DNA of 64,000 nucleotides from Xestospongia muta (taxonomy: Eukaryota > Porifera > Demospongiae > Haplosclerida > Petrosiidae), in the NCBI GenBank assembly GCA_963693285.1, contig OY848917.1, forward strand, positions 22,574,245 to 22,638,244, in the 5' to 3' direction. Of this stretch, positions 25,505 through 40,500 are shown one piece after another. Numbering within the stretch: the first letter of the stretch is position 1; every line of letters starts with the position of its first letter. Position numbers and translations under genes: made by a program. The notes under the pieces are model-generated. The model searched no databases. It was not told the DNA's origin and saw only the letters and a program-made list of their open reading frames with translations.

Positions 25505-28500
25505 GTATAATTTTAATAGCTTGCATGGGAAGGGTCAGACTGTACTATAATTGTTATTGATTGTGTGGTATCTATGTGTATTCACGTTTGCAATTTTATT
25601 CATTATATTGTAATTTCAGCTTATGAGAGCCACAAATGACATTAAAGTGCATCCTTTATCTGCTTATTTCTATATCAGCAATGAATTTTGTTAAGCCTAA
25701 TTGTGTTGGTATGACATTGGCTATTTATTACTAATAATAATTGAAGGTTCTTGCTATGTTTTTTTATATATATTTTGATTATTTTAAAGCTCTAGCCTAG
25801 TATGAATTCAGAGCATATTGAATATATTGTTGTCATTTCATTGACAGTATTGCTTTTAGTTTCCACATTTATTTTGCTGTTATTACTTATCCTTTGAATG
25901 TGTCCTTTGCAATATAACAAGATGTAATTTTAATATAATATAGTTTTAATTCAAAGTATATTGAATGTGTTGTTGTGATTTTGTTTACTCTATTGTTTTA
26001 TTTCTCACATCTATATATCTGTGATGACTTGTCATCTGAATGTGTTGTTTAAAATATAATAGTCGGTAAGTGTGATATAATGTAGTAAGAATTTTAAGTG
26101 TTTTGAATAGAATGTTGTTATTTTATTTATCCTATTGTTTGTAATGACGTTAATAGTTTTAATAGCTTGCATGTGAAGGTTTTCAGACTATACCATAATT
26201 GTTTTTGATTGTGTGGTATCTATATGTATTCACTTTTGCAATTTTATTCATTATATTGTAATTTCAGCTTCTGAGAGCCACAAATGACATTAAAGTGCAT
26301 CCTTTAACTACTTATTTCTATATCAGTAATGAATTTTGTTAAGCCTAACTGTGACTGGTATGATATTAGGTGTTTATCACTAATAATCATTGAAGGTTCT
26401 TGCTACATTTCTTTTTTTAATATTTTTTTTGGGTATTTTATAGCTCTAGCCTAGTATGAATTCAGAGCACATTGAATATGTTGTTGTCATTTCATTGACA
26501 GTATTGCTTTTAGTTTCCACATTTATGTTGGTGTTATTACTTATCCTTTGAATGTGTCCTTTACAATATAACAGGATGTAATTTTGATATAATATAGTAT
26601 TAATTCAAAGTATATTGAATGTGTTGTTGTGATGTTGTTTACTCTATTGTTTTATTTCTCACATCTATATTGCTATGATGACTTGTCATCTGAATGTGTT
26701 GTTTAAAATATAATAGTCGGTAAGTGTGATATAATGTAGTAAGAATTTTAAGTGTTTTGAATAGAATGTTGTTAATTTATTTATCCTACTGTTTATATTG
26801 ACGTTAATGGTTTTAATAGCTTGCATGGGAAGGTTGTCAGACTGTAGTATAATTGTTTTTGATTGTGTGGTATCTATGTGTATTCACTTTTGCAATTTTA
26901 TTCATTATATTGTAATTTCAGCTTCTGAGATCCACAAATGACATTAGAGTGCATTCTTTAACTGCTTATTTCTATATCAGCAATGAATTTTGTTAAGCCT
27001 AACTGTGATTTGTATGACATTGGGTATTTATCACTAATAATGGTTGAAGGTTCTTGCTACGTTTTTTAAATATATATTTTGAGTATTTTATAGCTCTAGC
27101 CTAGTATGAATTCAGAGCATATTGAATATGTTGTTGTCATTTCATTGACAGTATTGCTATTTGTTTACACATTTATGTTGGTGTTATTACTTATCCTTTG
27201 AATGTGTCCATTACAATATAACAGGATGTAATTTTAATATAATATAGTATTAATTCAAAGTATATTGAATGTGTTGTGATTTTGTTTACTCTATTGTTTT
27301 TTTTCACATCTATATTGGTGTGATGACTTATCATCTGAATGTGTTGTTTAAAATATAATAGGAGGTAAGTGTGATATAATGTAGTAAGTGTTTTAAGTGT
27401 TTTGAATAGAATGTTGTTATTTTATTTATCCTACTGTTTGTATTGACGTTAATGATTTTAATAGCTTGCATGGGAAGGTTTTCAGACTATACCATAATTG
27501 TTTTTGATTGTGTGGTATCTATATGTATTCACTTTTGCAATTTTATTCATTATATTGTAATTTCAGCTTCTGAGAGCCACAAATGACATTAAAGTGCATC
27601 CTTTAACTGCTTATTTCTATATCAGCAATGAATTTTGTTAAGCCTAACTGTGATTTGTATGACATTGGGTATTTATCACTAATAATGGTCGAAGGTTCTT
27701 GCTACGTTTTTTAAATATATATTTTGAGTATTTTATAGCTCTAGAAGAGTATGAATTCAGAGCATATTGAATATGTTGTTGTCATTTCATTGACAGTATT
27801 GCTTTTTGTTTCCACATTTATGTTGGTGTTATTACTTATCCTTTGAATGTGTCCTTTATAATATAACAGGATGTAATTTTGATATAATATAGTATTAATC
27901 AAAGTATATTGAATGTGTTGTTGTGATTTTGTTTACTCTATTGTTTTATTTTTTACATCTATTTTGCTGTGATGACTTGTTATCTGAACGTGTTGTTTAA
28001 AATATAATAGTTGGTAAGTGTGATATAATGTAGTAAGAATTTTAAGTGTTTTGAATAGAATGTTGTTATTTTATTTATCCTATTGTTTGTATTGACGTTA
28101 ATGGTTTTAATAGCTTGCATGGGAAGGTTATCAGACTGTACTATAATTGTTTTTGATTGTGTAGTATCTATGTGTATTCACTTTTGCAATTTTATTCATT
28201 ATATTGTAATTTTAGCTTATGAGAGCCACAAATGACATTAAAGTGCATCCTTTAACTGCTTATTTCTATATCAGCAATGAATTTTGTTAAGCCTAACTGT
28301 GATTTGTATGACATTGGGTATTTATCACTAATAATGGTTGAAGGTTCTTGCTATGTTTCTTTTTTAAATATAAATTTTGAGTATTTTATAGCTCTAGCCT
28401 AGTATGAATTCAGAGCATATTGAATATGTTGTTGTCATTTCATTGACAGTATTGCTTTTTGTTTCCACATTTATGTTGGTGTTATTACGTATTCTTTGAA

Positions 28501-31500
28501 TGTGTCCTTTATAATATAACAGGATGTAATTTTGATATAATATAGTATTAATTCAAAGTATATTGAATGTGTTGTTGTGATTTTGTTTACTCTATTGTTT
28601 TATTTTTTTACATCTATATTGGTGTGATGACTTGTTGTCTTAATATGCTGTTTAAAATATAATAGTGGGTAAGTGTGATATAATGTAGTAAGAATTTTAA
28701 GTGTTTTGAATAGAATGTTGTTATTTTATTTATCCTATTGTTTGTATTGACGTTAATGGTTTTAATAGCTTGCATGGGAAGGTTGTCAGACTGTAGTATA
28801 ATTGTTTTTGATTGTGTAGTATCTATGTGTATTCATTTTTGCAATTTTATTCATTATATTGTAATTTCAGCTTCTGAGATTCACAAATGACATTAGAGTG
28901 CATTCTTTAACTGCTTATTTTTATATCAGCAATGAATTTTGTTAAGCCTAACTGTGATTTGTATGACATTGGGTATTTATCACTAATAATGGTTGAAGGT
29001 TCTTGCTACGTTTTTTAAATATATATTTTGAGTATTTTATAGCTCTAGCCTAGTATGAATTTAGAGCATATTAAATATGTTGTTGTCATTTCATTGACAG
29101 TATTGCGTTTAGTTTCCACATTTATGTTGGTGTTATTACTTATCCTTTGAATGTGTCCTATGCAATATAACAGGATGTAATATTAATATAATATAGTATT
29201 AATTCAAAGTATATTGAATGTGTTGTTGTGATTTTGTTTACTCTATTGTTTTATTTCTCACATCTATATTGCTGTGATGACTTGTTATCTGAACGTGTTG
29301 TTTAAAATATAATAGTCGGTAAGTGTGATATAATGTAGTAAGAATTTTAAGTGTTTTGAATAGAATGTTGTTATTTTATTTATCCTATTGTTTGTATTGA
29401 CGTTAATGGTTTTAATAGCTTGCATGGGAAGGTTGTCAGACTGTAGTATAATTGTTTTTGATTGTGTAGTATATGTGTATTCACTTTTGCAATTTTATTC
29501 ATTATATTGTAATTTTAGCTTATGAGAGCCACAAATGACATTAAAGTGCATCCTTTAACTGCTTATTTCTATATCAGCAATGAATTTTGTTAAGCCTAAC
29601 TGTGATTTGTATGACATTGGGTATTTATCACTAATAATGGTTGAAGGTTCTTGCTATGTTTCTTTTTTTTTATATATATTTTGAGTATTTTATAGCTCTA
29701 GCCTAGTATGAATTCAGAGCATATTGAATATGTTGTTGTCATTTCATTGACAGTATTGCTTTTTGTTTCCACATTTATGTTGGTGTTATTACTTATTCTT
29801 TGAATGTGTCCTTTACAATATAACAGGATGTAATTTTGATATAATATAGTATTAATTTAAAGTATATTGAATGTGTTGTTGTGATTTTGTTTACTTAATT
29901 GTTTTATTTCTCACATCTATATTGCTGTGATGACTTGTTGTCTTAATATGCTGTTTAAAATATAATAGCGGGTAAGTGTGATATAATGTAGTAAGTGTTT
30001 TAAGTGTTTTGAATAGAATGTTGTTATTTTATTTATCCTACTGTTTGTATTGACGTTAATGATTTTAATAGCTTGCATGGGAAGGTTTTCAGACTATACC
30101 ATAATTGTTTTTGATTGTGTGGTATCTATATGTATTCACTTTTGCAATTTTATTCATTATATTGTAATTTCAGCTTCTGAGAGCCACAAATGACATTAAA
30201 GTGCATCCTTTAACTGCTTATTTCTATATCAGCAATGAATTTTGTTAAGCCTAACTGTGATTTGTATGACATTGGGTATTTATCACTAATAATGGTCGAA
30301 GGTTCTTGCTACGTTTTTTAAATATATATTTTGAGTATTTTATAGCTCTAGAAGAGTATGAATTCAGAGCATATTGAATATGTTGTTGTCATTTCATTGA
30401 CAGTATTGCTTTTTGTTTCCACATTTATTTTGCTGTTATTACTTATCCTTTGAATGTGTCCTTTACAATATAACAGGATGTAATTTTGATATAATATAGT
30501 ATTAATTTAAAGTATATTGATTGTGTTGTTGTGATTTTGTTTACTTAATTGTTTTATTTCTCACATCTATATTGCTGTGATGACTTGTTGTCTTAATATG
30601 CTGTTTAAAATATAATAGCGGGTAAGTGTGATATAATGTAGTAAGAATTTTAAGTGTTTTGAATAGAATGTTGTTATTTTATTTATCCTATTGTTTGTAT
30701 TGACGTTAATGGTTTTAATAGCTTGCATGGGAAGGTTGTCAGACTGTAGTATAATTGTTTTTGATTGTGTAGTATCTATGTGTATTCACTTTTGCAATTT
30801 TATTCATTATATTGTAATTTCAGCTTCTGAGAGCCACAAATGACATTAAAGTGCATCCTTTAACTGCTTATTTCTATATCAGCAATGAATTTTGTTAAGC
30901 CTAACTGTGATTTGTATGACATTGGGTATTGATCACTAATAATGGTTGAAGGTTCTTGCTACGATTTTTAATATATATTTTGAGTATTTTATAGCTCTAG
31001 CCTAGTATGAATTCAGAGCATATTGAATATGTTGTTGTCATTTCATTGACAGTATTGCTTTTTGTTTCCACATTTATGTTGCTGTTATTACTTATCCTTT
31101 GAATGTGTCCATTACAATATAACAGGATGTAATTTTGATGTAATATAGCTTTAATTCAAAGTATATTGAATGTGTTGTTGTGATTTTGTTTACTCTATTG
31201 TTTTATTTCTCACATCTATATTGCTGTGATGACTTGTCATCTGAATGTGTTGTTTAAAATATAATAGGTGGTAAGTGTGATATAATGTAGTAAGAATTTT
31301 AAGTGTTTTGAATAGAATGTTGTTAATTTATTTATCCTATTGTTTGTATTGACGTTAATAGTTTTAATAGCTTGCATAGGAAGGTTTTCAGACTATACCA
31401 TAATTGTTTTTGATTGTGTGGTATCTATATGTATTCACTTTTGCAATTTTATTCATTATATTGTAATTTCAGCTTCTGAGAGCCACAAATGACATTAAAG

Positions 31501-34500
31501 TGCATTCGTTAACTGCTAATTTCTATATCAGCAATGAATTTTGTTAAGCCTAACTGTGACTGGTATGATATTAGATATTTATCACTAATAATTTTGAAAG
31601 TTCTTGCTACGTTTCTTTTATATATATATATTTTTTTTGATGTTTTATACCTCTAACCTAATAAGAATTCAGAGCATATTGAATATGTTGTTGTCATTTC
31701 ATTGACAGTATTGCTTTTTGTTTCCACATTTATGTTGCTGTTATTACTTATCCTTTGAATGTGTCCTTTACAATATAATAGGATGTAATTTTGATATAAT
31801 ATATTTTTAATTCAACGTATATTGAATGTGTTGTTGCAATTTTGTTTACTCTATTGTTTTATTTTTCACATCTGTATTGCTGTGATGACTTATCATCTGA
31901 ATGTTTTGTTTAAAATATAATAGCAGGTAAGTGTGATATAATGTAGTAAGAATTTTAAGTGTTTTGAATAGAATGTTGTTATTTTATTTATGCTTTTGTT
32001 TGTATTGACGTTAATGGTTTTAATAGTTTGCATGGGAAGGTTGTCAGACTGTAGTATAATTGTTTTTGATTGTGTAGTATCTATGTGTATTCACTTTTGC
32101 AATTGTATTCATTATATTGTAATTTCAGCTTATGAGAGCCACAAATGACATTAAAGTGCATTCTTTAACTGCTTATTTCTGTATCAGCAATGAATTTTGT
32201 TAAGCCTAACTGTGATTTGTAGGACATTGGGTATTTATCACTAATAATGGTTGAAGGTTCTTGCTACGTTTTTTAAATATATATTTTGAGTATTTTATAG
32301 CTCTAGCCTAGTATGAATTCAGAGCATATTAAATATGTTGTTGTCATTTCATTGACAGTATTGCTTTTTGTTTCCACATTTATGTTGGTGTTATTACTTA
32401 TCCTTTGAATGTGTCCATTACAATATAGCAGGATGTAATTTTGATATAATATAGTATTAATCAAAGTATATTGAATGTGTTGTTGTGATTTTGTTTACTC
32501 TATTGTTTTATTTCTCACATCTATATTGCTGTGATGACTTGTCATCTGAATGTGTTGTTTAAAATATAATAGGTGGTAAGTGTGATATAATGTAGTAAGA
32601 ATTTTAAGTGTTTTGAATAGAATGTTGTTAATTTATTTATCCTACTGTTTATATTGACGTTAATAGTTTTAATAGCTTGCATAGGAAGGTTTTCAGACTA
32701 TACCATAATTGTTTTTGATTGTGTGGTATCTATATGTATTCACTTTTGCAATTTTATTCATTATATTGTAATTTCAGCTTATGAGAGCCACAAATGACAT
32801 TAAAGTGCATTCGTTAACTGCTAATTTCTATATCAGCAATGAATTTTGTTAAGCCTAACTGTGACTGGTATGATATTAGGTATTTATCACTAATAATTTT
32901 GAAAGTTCTTGCTACGTTTCTTTTATATATATATATATTTTTTGATGTTTTATACCTCTAACCTAATAAGAATTCAGAGCATATTGAATATGTTGTTGTC
33001 ATTTCATTGACAGTATTGCTTTTTGTTTCCACATTTATGTTGCTGTTATTACTAATCCTTTGAATGTGTCCTTTACAATATAATAGGATGTAATTTTGAT
33101 ATAATATATTTTTAATTCAACGTATATTGAATGTGTTGTTGCAATTTTGTTTACTCTATTGTTTTATTTTTCACATCTGTATTGCTGTGATGACTTATCA
33201 TCTGAATGTTTTGTTTAAAATATAATAGCAGGTAAGTGTGATATAATGTAGTAAGAATTTTAAGTGTTTTGAATAGAATGTTGTTATTTTATTTATGCTT
33301 TTGTTTGTATTGACGTTAATGGTTTTAATAGCTTGCATGGGAAGGTTGTCAGACTGTAGTATAATTGTTTTTGATTGTGTAGTATCTATGTGTATTCACT
33401 TTTGCAATTGTATTCATTATATTGTAATTTCAGCTTATGAGAGCCACAAATGACATTAAAGTGCATTCTTTAACTGCTTATTTCTGTATCAGCAATGAAT
33501 TTTGTTAAGCCTAACTGTGATTTGTATGACATTGGGTATTTATCACTAATAATGGTTGAAGGTTCTTGCTATGTTTCTTTTTTTAATATATATTTTGAGT
33601 ATTTTATAGTTCTAGCCTAGTATGAATTCAGAGCATATTGAATATGTTGTTGTCATTTCATTGACAGTATTGCTTTTTGTTTCCACATTTATGTTGCTGT
33701 TATTACTTGTCCTTTGAATGTGTTCTTTACAATATAACAGGATGTAATTTTGATATAATATAGTATTAATTCAAAGTATATTGAATGTGTTGTGATTTTG
33801 TTTACTCTATTGTTTTATTTCTCACATCTATATTGCTGTGATGACTTGTTGTCTTAATATGCTGTTTAAAATATAATAGTCGGTAAGTATGATATAATGT
33901 AGTAAGAATTTTAAGTGTTTTGAATAGAATGTTGTTATTTTATTTATCCTACTGTTTATATTGACGTTAATGGTTTTAATAGCTTGCATGGGAAGGTTGT
34001 CAGACTGTAGTATAATTGTTTTTGATTGTGTGGTATCTATATGTATTCACTTTTGCAATTTTATTCATTATATTGTAATTTCAGCTTATGAGATCCACAA
34101 ATGACATTAAAGTGCATCCTTTAATTGCTTATTTCTATATCAGCAATGAATTTTGTTAAGCCTAACTGTGATTTGTATGACATTGGGTATTTATCACTAA
34201 TAATGGTTGAAGGTTCTTGCTATGTTTCTTTTTTTAATATATATTTTGAGTATTTTATAGCTCTAGCCTAGTATGAATTCAGAGCATATTGAATATGTTG
34301 TTGTCATTTCATTGACAGTATTGCTTTTTGTTTCCACATTTATGTTGCTGTTATTACTTATCCTTTGAATGTGTCCTTTACAATATAATAGGATGTAATT
34401 TTGATATAATATAGTATTAATTCAAAGTATATTGAATGTGTTGTTGTGATTTTGTTTACTCTATTGTTTTATTTCTCACATCTATATTGCTGTGATGACT

Positions 34501-37500
34501 TATCATCTGAATGTGTTGTTTAAAATATAATAGTGGGTAAGTGTGATGTAATGTAGTAAGAATTTTAAGTGTTTTGAATAGAATGTTGTTATTTTATTTA
34601 TGCTATTGTTTGTATTGACGTTTATAGTTTTAATAGCTTGCATGGGAAGGTTTCAGACTATACCATAATTGTTTTTGATTCTGTGGTATCTATGTTTGTT
34701 TACTTTTGCAATTTTATTCATTATATTGTAATTTCAGCTTATGAGAGCCACAAATGAAATTAAAGTGCATCCTTTAACTGTTTATTTCTATATCAGCAAT
34801 GAATTTTGTTAAGCCTAACTGTGACTTGTATGACATTGGGTATTTATCACTAATAATGGTTGAAGGTTCTTGCTATGTTTCTTTTTTTTAATACATTTTT
34901 TGAGTATTTTATAGTTCTAGCCTAGTATGAATTCAGAGCATATTGAATATGTTGTTGTCATTTCATTGACAGTATTGCTTTTTGTTTCCACATTTATGTT
35001 GGTGTTATTACTTATCCTTTGAATGTGTCCTTTACAATATAATAGGATGTAATTTTGATATAATATAGTATTAATTCAAAGTATATTGAATGTGTTGTTG
35101 TGATTTTGTTTACTCTATTGTTTTATTTCTCACATCTATATTGCTGTGATGACTTGTCATTTGAATGTGTTGTTTAAAATATAATAGTCGGTAAGTGTGA
35201 TATAATGTAGTAAGACTTTTAAGTGTTTTGAATAGAATGTTGTTATTTTATTATTCTATTGTTTGTATTGACGTTAATGGTTTTAATAGCTTGCATGGGA
35301 AGGTTTTCAGACTATACCATAATTGTTTTTGATTGTGTGGTATCTATGTGTATTCACTTTTGCAATTGTATTCATTATATTGTAATTTCAGCTTATGAGA
35401 TCCACAAATGACATTAAAGTGCATCCTTTAATTGCTTATTTCTATATCAGCAATGAATTTTGTTAAGCCTAACTGTGATTTGTATGACATTGGGTATTTA
35501 TCACTAATAATGGTTGAAGGTTCTTGCTATGTTTCTTTTTTTTAATACATTTTTTGAGTATTTTATAGCTCTAGCCTAGTATGAATTCAGAGCATATTGA
35601 ATATGTTGTTGTCATTTCATTGACAGTATTGCTTTTTGTTTCCACATTTATGTTGCTGTTATTACTTGTCCTTTGAATGTGTCCTTTACAATATAACAGG
35701 ATGTAATTTTGATATAATATAGTATTAATTCAAAGTATATTGAATGTGTTGTGATTTTGTTTACTCTATTGTTTTATTTCTCACATCTATATTGCTGTGA
35801 TGACTTGTTGTTTTAATATGCTGTTTAAAATATAATAGTCGGTAAGTATGATATAATGTAGTAAGAATTTTAAGTGTTTTGAATAGAATGTTGTTATTTT
35901 ATTTATCCTACTGTTTATATTGACGTTAATGGTTTTAATAGCTTGCATGGGAAGGTTGTCAGACTGTAGTATAATTGTTTTTGATTGTGTGGTATCTATA
36001 TGTATTCACTTTTGCAATTTTATTCATTATATTGTAATTTCAGCTTATGAGATCCACAAATGACATTAAAGTGCATCCTTTAATTGCTTATTTCTATATC
36101 AGCAATGAATTTTGTTAAGCCTAACTGTGATTTGTATGACATTGGGTATTTATCACTAATAATGGTTGAAGGTTCTTGCTATGTTTCTTTTTTTAATATA
36201 TATTTTGAGTATTTTATAGCTCTAGCCTAGTATGAATTCAGAGCATATTGAATATGTTGTTGTCATTTCATTGACAGCATTGCTTTTTGTTTCCACATTT
36301 ATGTTGGTGTTATTACTTATCCTTTGAATGTGTCCTTTACAATATAATAGGATGTAATTTTGATATAATATAGTATTAATTCAAAGTATATTGAATGTGT
36401 TGTTGTGATTTTGTTTACTCTATTGTTTTATTTCTCACATCTATATTGTTGTGATGACTTATCATCTGAATGTGTTGTTTAAAATATAATAGTTGGTAAG
36501 TGTGATGTAATGTAGTAAGAATTTTAAGTGTTTTGAATAGAATGTTGTTATTTTATTTATGCTATTGTTTGTATTGACGTTAATAGTTTTAATAGCTTGC
36601 ATGGGAAGGTTTCAGACTATACCATAATTGTTTTTGATTCTGTGGTATCTATGTTTGTTTACTTTTGCAATTTTATTCATTATATTGTAATTTCATCTTA
36701 TGAGAGCCACAAATGAAATTAAAGTGCATCCTTTAACTGTTTATTTCTATATCAGCAATGAATTTTGTTAAGCCTAACTGTGATTTGTATGACATTGGGT
36801 ATTTATCACTAATAATGGTTGAAGGTTCTTGCTATGTTTCTTTTTTTTAATACATTTTTTGAGTATTTTATAGCTCTAGCCTAGTATGAATTCAGAGCAT
36901 ATTGAATATGTTGTTGTCATTTCATTGACAGTATTGCTTTTTGTTTCCACATTTATGTTGGTGTTATTACTTATCCTTTGAATGTGTCCTTTACAATATA
37001 ATAGGATGTAATTTTGATATAATATAGTATTAATTCAAAGTATATTGAATGTGTTGTTGTGATTTTGTTTACTCTATTGTTTTATTTCTCACATCTATAT
37101 TGCTGTGATGACTTGTCATTTGAATGTGTTGTTTAAAATATAATAGTCGGTAAGTGTGATATAATGTAGTAAGACTTTTAAGTGTTTTGAATAGAATGTT
37201 GTTATTTTATTATTCTATTGTTTGTATTGACGTTAATGGTTTTAATAGCTTGCATAGGAAGGTTTTCAGACTATACCATAATTGTTTTTGATTGTGTGGT
37301 ATCTATGTGTATTCACTTTTGCAATTGTATTCATTATATTGTAATTTCAGCTTATGAGATCCACAAATGACATTAAAGTGCATCCTTTAATTGCTTATTT
37401 CTATATCAGCAATGAATTTTGTTAAGCCTAAGTGTGATTTGTATGACATTGGGTATTTATCACTAATAATGGTTGAAGGTTCTTGCTATGTTTCTTTTTT

Positions 37501-40500
37501 TAATATATATTTTGAGTATTTTATAGCTCTAGCCTAGTATGAATTCAGAGCATATTGAATATGTTGCTGTCATTTCATTGACAGTATTGCTTTTTGTTTC
37601 CACATTTATGTTGGTGTCATTACTTATCCTTTGAATGTGTCCTTTACAATATAATAGGATGTAATTTTGATATAATATAGTATTAATTCAAAGTATATTG
37701 AATGTGTTGTTGTGATTTTGTTTACTCTATTGTTTTATTTCTCACATCTATATTGCTGTGATGACTTATCATCTGAATGTGTTGTTTAAAATATAATAGT
37801 TGGTAAGTGTGATATAATGTAGTAAGAATTTTAAGTGTTTTGAATAGAATGTTGTTATTTTATTTATGCTATTGTTTGTATTGACGTTAATAGTTTTAAT
37901 AGCTTGCATGGGAAGGTTTCAGACTATACCATAATTGTTTTTGATTCTGTGGTATCTATGTTTGTTTACTTTTGCAATTTTATTCATTATATTGTAATTT
38001 CAGCTTATGAGAGCCACAAATGAAATTAAAGTGCATCCTTTAACTGTTTATTTCTATATCAGCAATGAATTTTGTTAAGCCTAACTGTGATTTGTATGAC
38101 ATTGGGTATTTATCACTAATAATGGTTGAAGGTTCTTGCTATGTTTCTTTTTTTTAATACATTTTTTGAGTATTTTATAGCTCTAGCCTAGTATGAATTC
38201 AGAGCATATTGAATATGTTGTTGTCATTTCATTGACAGTATTGCTTTTTGTTTCCACATTTATGTTGGTGTTATTACTTATCCTTTGAATGTGTCCTTTA
38301 CAATATAATAGGATGTAATTTTGATATAATATAGTATTAATTCAAAGTATATTGAATGTGTTGTTGTGATTTTGTTCACTCTATTGTTTTATTTCTCACA
38401 TCTATATTGCTGTGATGACTTGTCATTTGAATGTGTTGTTTAAAATATAATAGTCGGTAAGTGTGATATAATGTAGTAAGATTTTTAAGTGTTTTGAATA
38501 GAATGTTGTTATTTTATTATTCTATTGTTTGTATTGACGTTAATGGTTTTAATAGCTTGCATGGGAAGGTTTTCAGACTATACCATAATTGTTTTTGATT
38601 GTGTGGTATCTATGTGTATTCACTTTTGCAATTGTATTCATTATATTGTAATTTTAGCTTATGAGAGCCACAAATGACATTAAAGTGCATCCTTTAACTG
38701 CTTATTTCTATATCAGCAATGAATTTCTTAAGCCTAACTTTGATGACATTGGGTATTTATCACTAATAATTTTGAAAGTTCTTGCTACGTTTCTTTTATA
38801 TATATTTTTTTTTTTTGATTTTTTATACCTCTAACCTAATAAGAATTCAGAGCATATTGAATATGTTGTTGTCATTTCATTGACAGTATTGCTTTTTGTT
38901 TCCACATTTATGTTGCTGTTATTACTTATCCTTTGAATGTGTCCTTTACAATATAATAGGATGTAATTTTGATGTAATATAGCTTTAATTCAACGTATAT
39001 TGAATGTGTTGTTGCAATTTTGTTTACTCTATTGTTTTATTTTTCACATCTGTATTGCTGTGATGACTTATCATCTGAATGTTTTGTTTAAAATATAATA
39101 GGAGGTAAGTGTGATATAATGTAGTAAGAATTTTAAGTGTTTTGAATAGAATGTTGTTATTTTATTTATGCTTTTGTTTGTATTGACGTTAATAGTTTTA
39201 ATAGCCTGCATGGGAAGGTTTTCAGACTATACCATAATTGTTTTTGATTGTGAGGTATCTATGTGTATTCACTTTCGCAATTTTATTCATTATATTGTAA
39301 TTTTAGCTTATGAGAGCCACAAATGACATTAAAGTGCATCCTTTAACTGCTTATTTCTATATCAGCAATGAATTTTGTTAAGCCTAATTGTGATTTGTAT
39401 GACATTGGGTATTTATCACTAATAATGGTTGAAGGTTCTTGCTACATTTCTTTTTTTAATATATTTTTTTGCGTATTTTATAGCTCTAGCCTAGTATGAA
39501 TTCAGAGCATATTAAATATGTTGTTGTCATTTCATTTCCAGTATTGATTTTTGTTTTCACATTTATGTTGCTATTATTATATATCCTTTGAGTGTGTCCT
39601 TTGCAATATAATAAGATGTAATTTTGATATAATATAGTATTAATTCAAAGTATATTGAATGTGTTGTTGTGATTTTGTTTACTCTATTGTTTTATTTCTC
39701 ACATCTATATTGTTGTGATGACTTGTCATCTGAACGTGTTGTTTAAAATATAATAGTCGGTAAGTGTGATATAATGTAGTAAGAATTTTAAGTGTTTTGA
39801 ATAGAATGTTGTTATTTTATTTATGCTATGTTTGTATTAACGTTAATAGTTATAATAGCTTGCATTGGAAGGTTTTTAGACTAATAATTTTGAAAGTTCT
39901 TGCTACGTTTCTTATATATATATATATATTTTGATGTTTTAAAGTTCTAGCCTAGTATGAATTCAGAACATATTGAATATGTTGTTGTCATTTCATTCAC
40001 AGTATTGGTTTTTGTTTCCACATTTATGTTGGTGTTATTACTTATCCTTTGAATGTGTCCATTACAATATAACAGGATGTAATTTTAATATAATATAGTA
40101 TTGATTCAAAGTATATTGAATGTGTTGTTGTGATTTTGTTTACTCTATTGTTTTATTTCTCACATCTATATTGCTGTAATGACTTGTCATCTGAATGTGT
40201 TGTTTAAAATATAATAGGAGGTAAGTGTGATATAATGTAAAAAGAATTTTAAGTGTTTTGAATAGAATGTTGTTATTTTATTTATCCTATTGTTTGTATT
40301 GACGTTAATGGTTTTAATAGCTTGCATGGGAAGGTTGTCAGACTGTAGTATAATTGTTTTTGATTGTGTAGTATATGTGTATTCACTTTTGCAATTTTAT
40401 TCATTATATTGTAATTTTAGCTTATGAGAGCCACAAATGACATTAAAGTGCATCCTTTAACTGCTTATTTCTATATCAGCAATGAATTTTGTTAAGCCTA

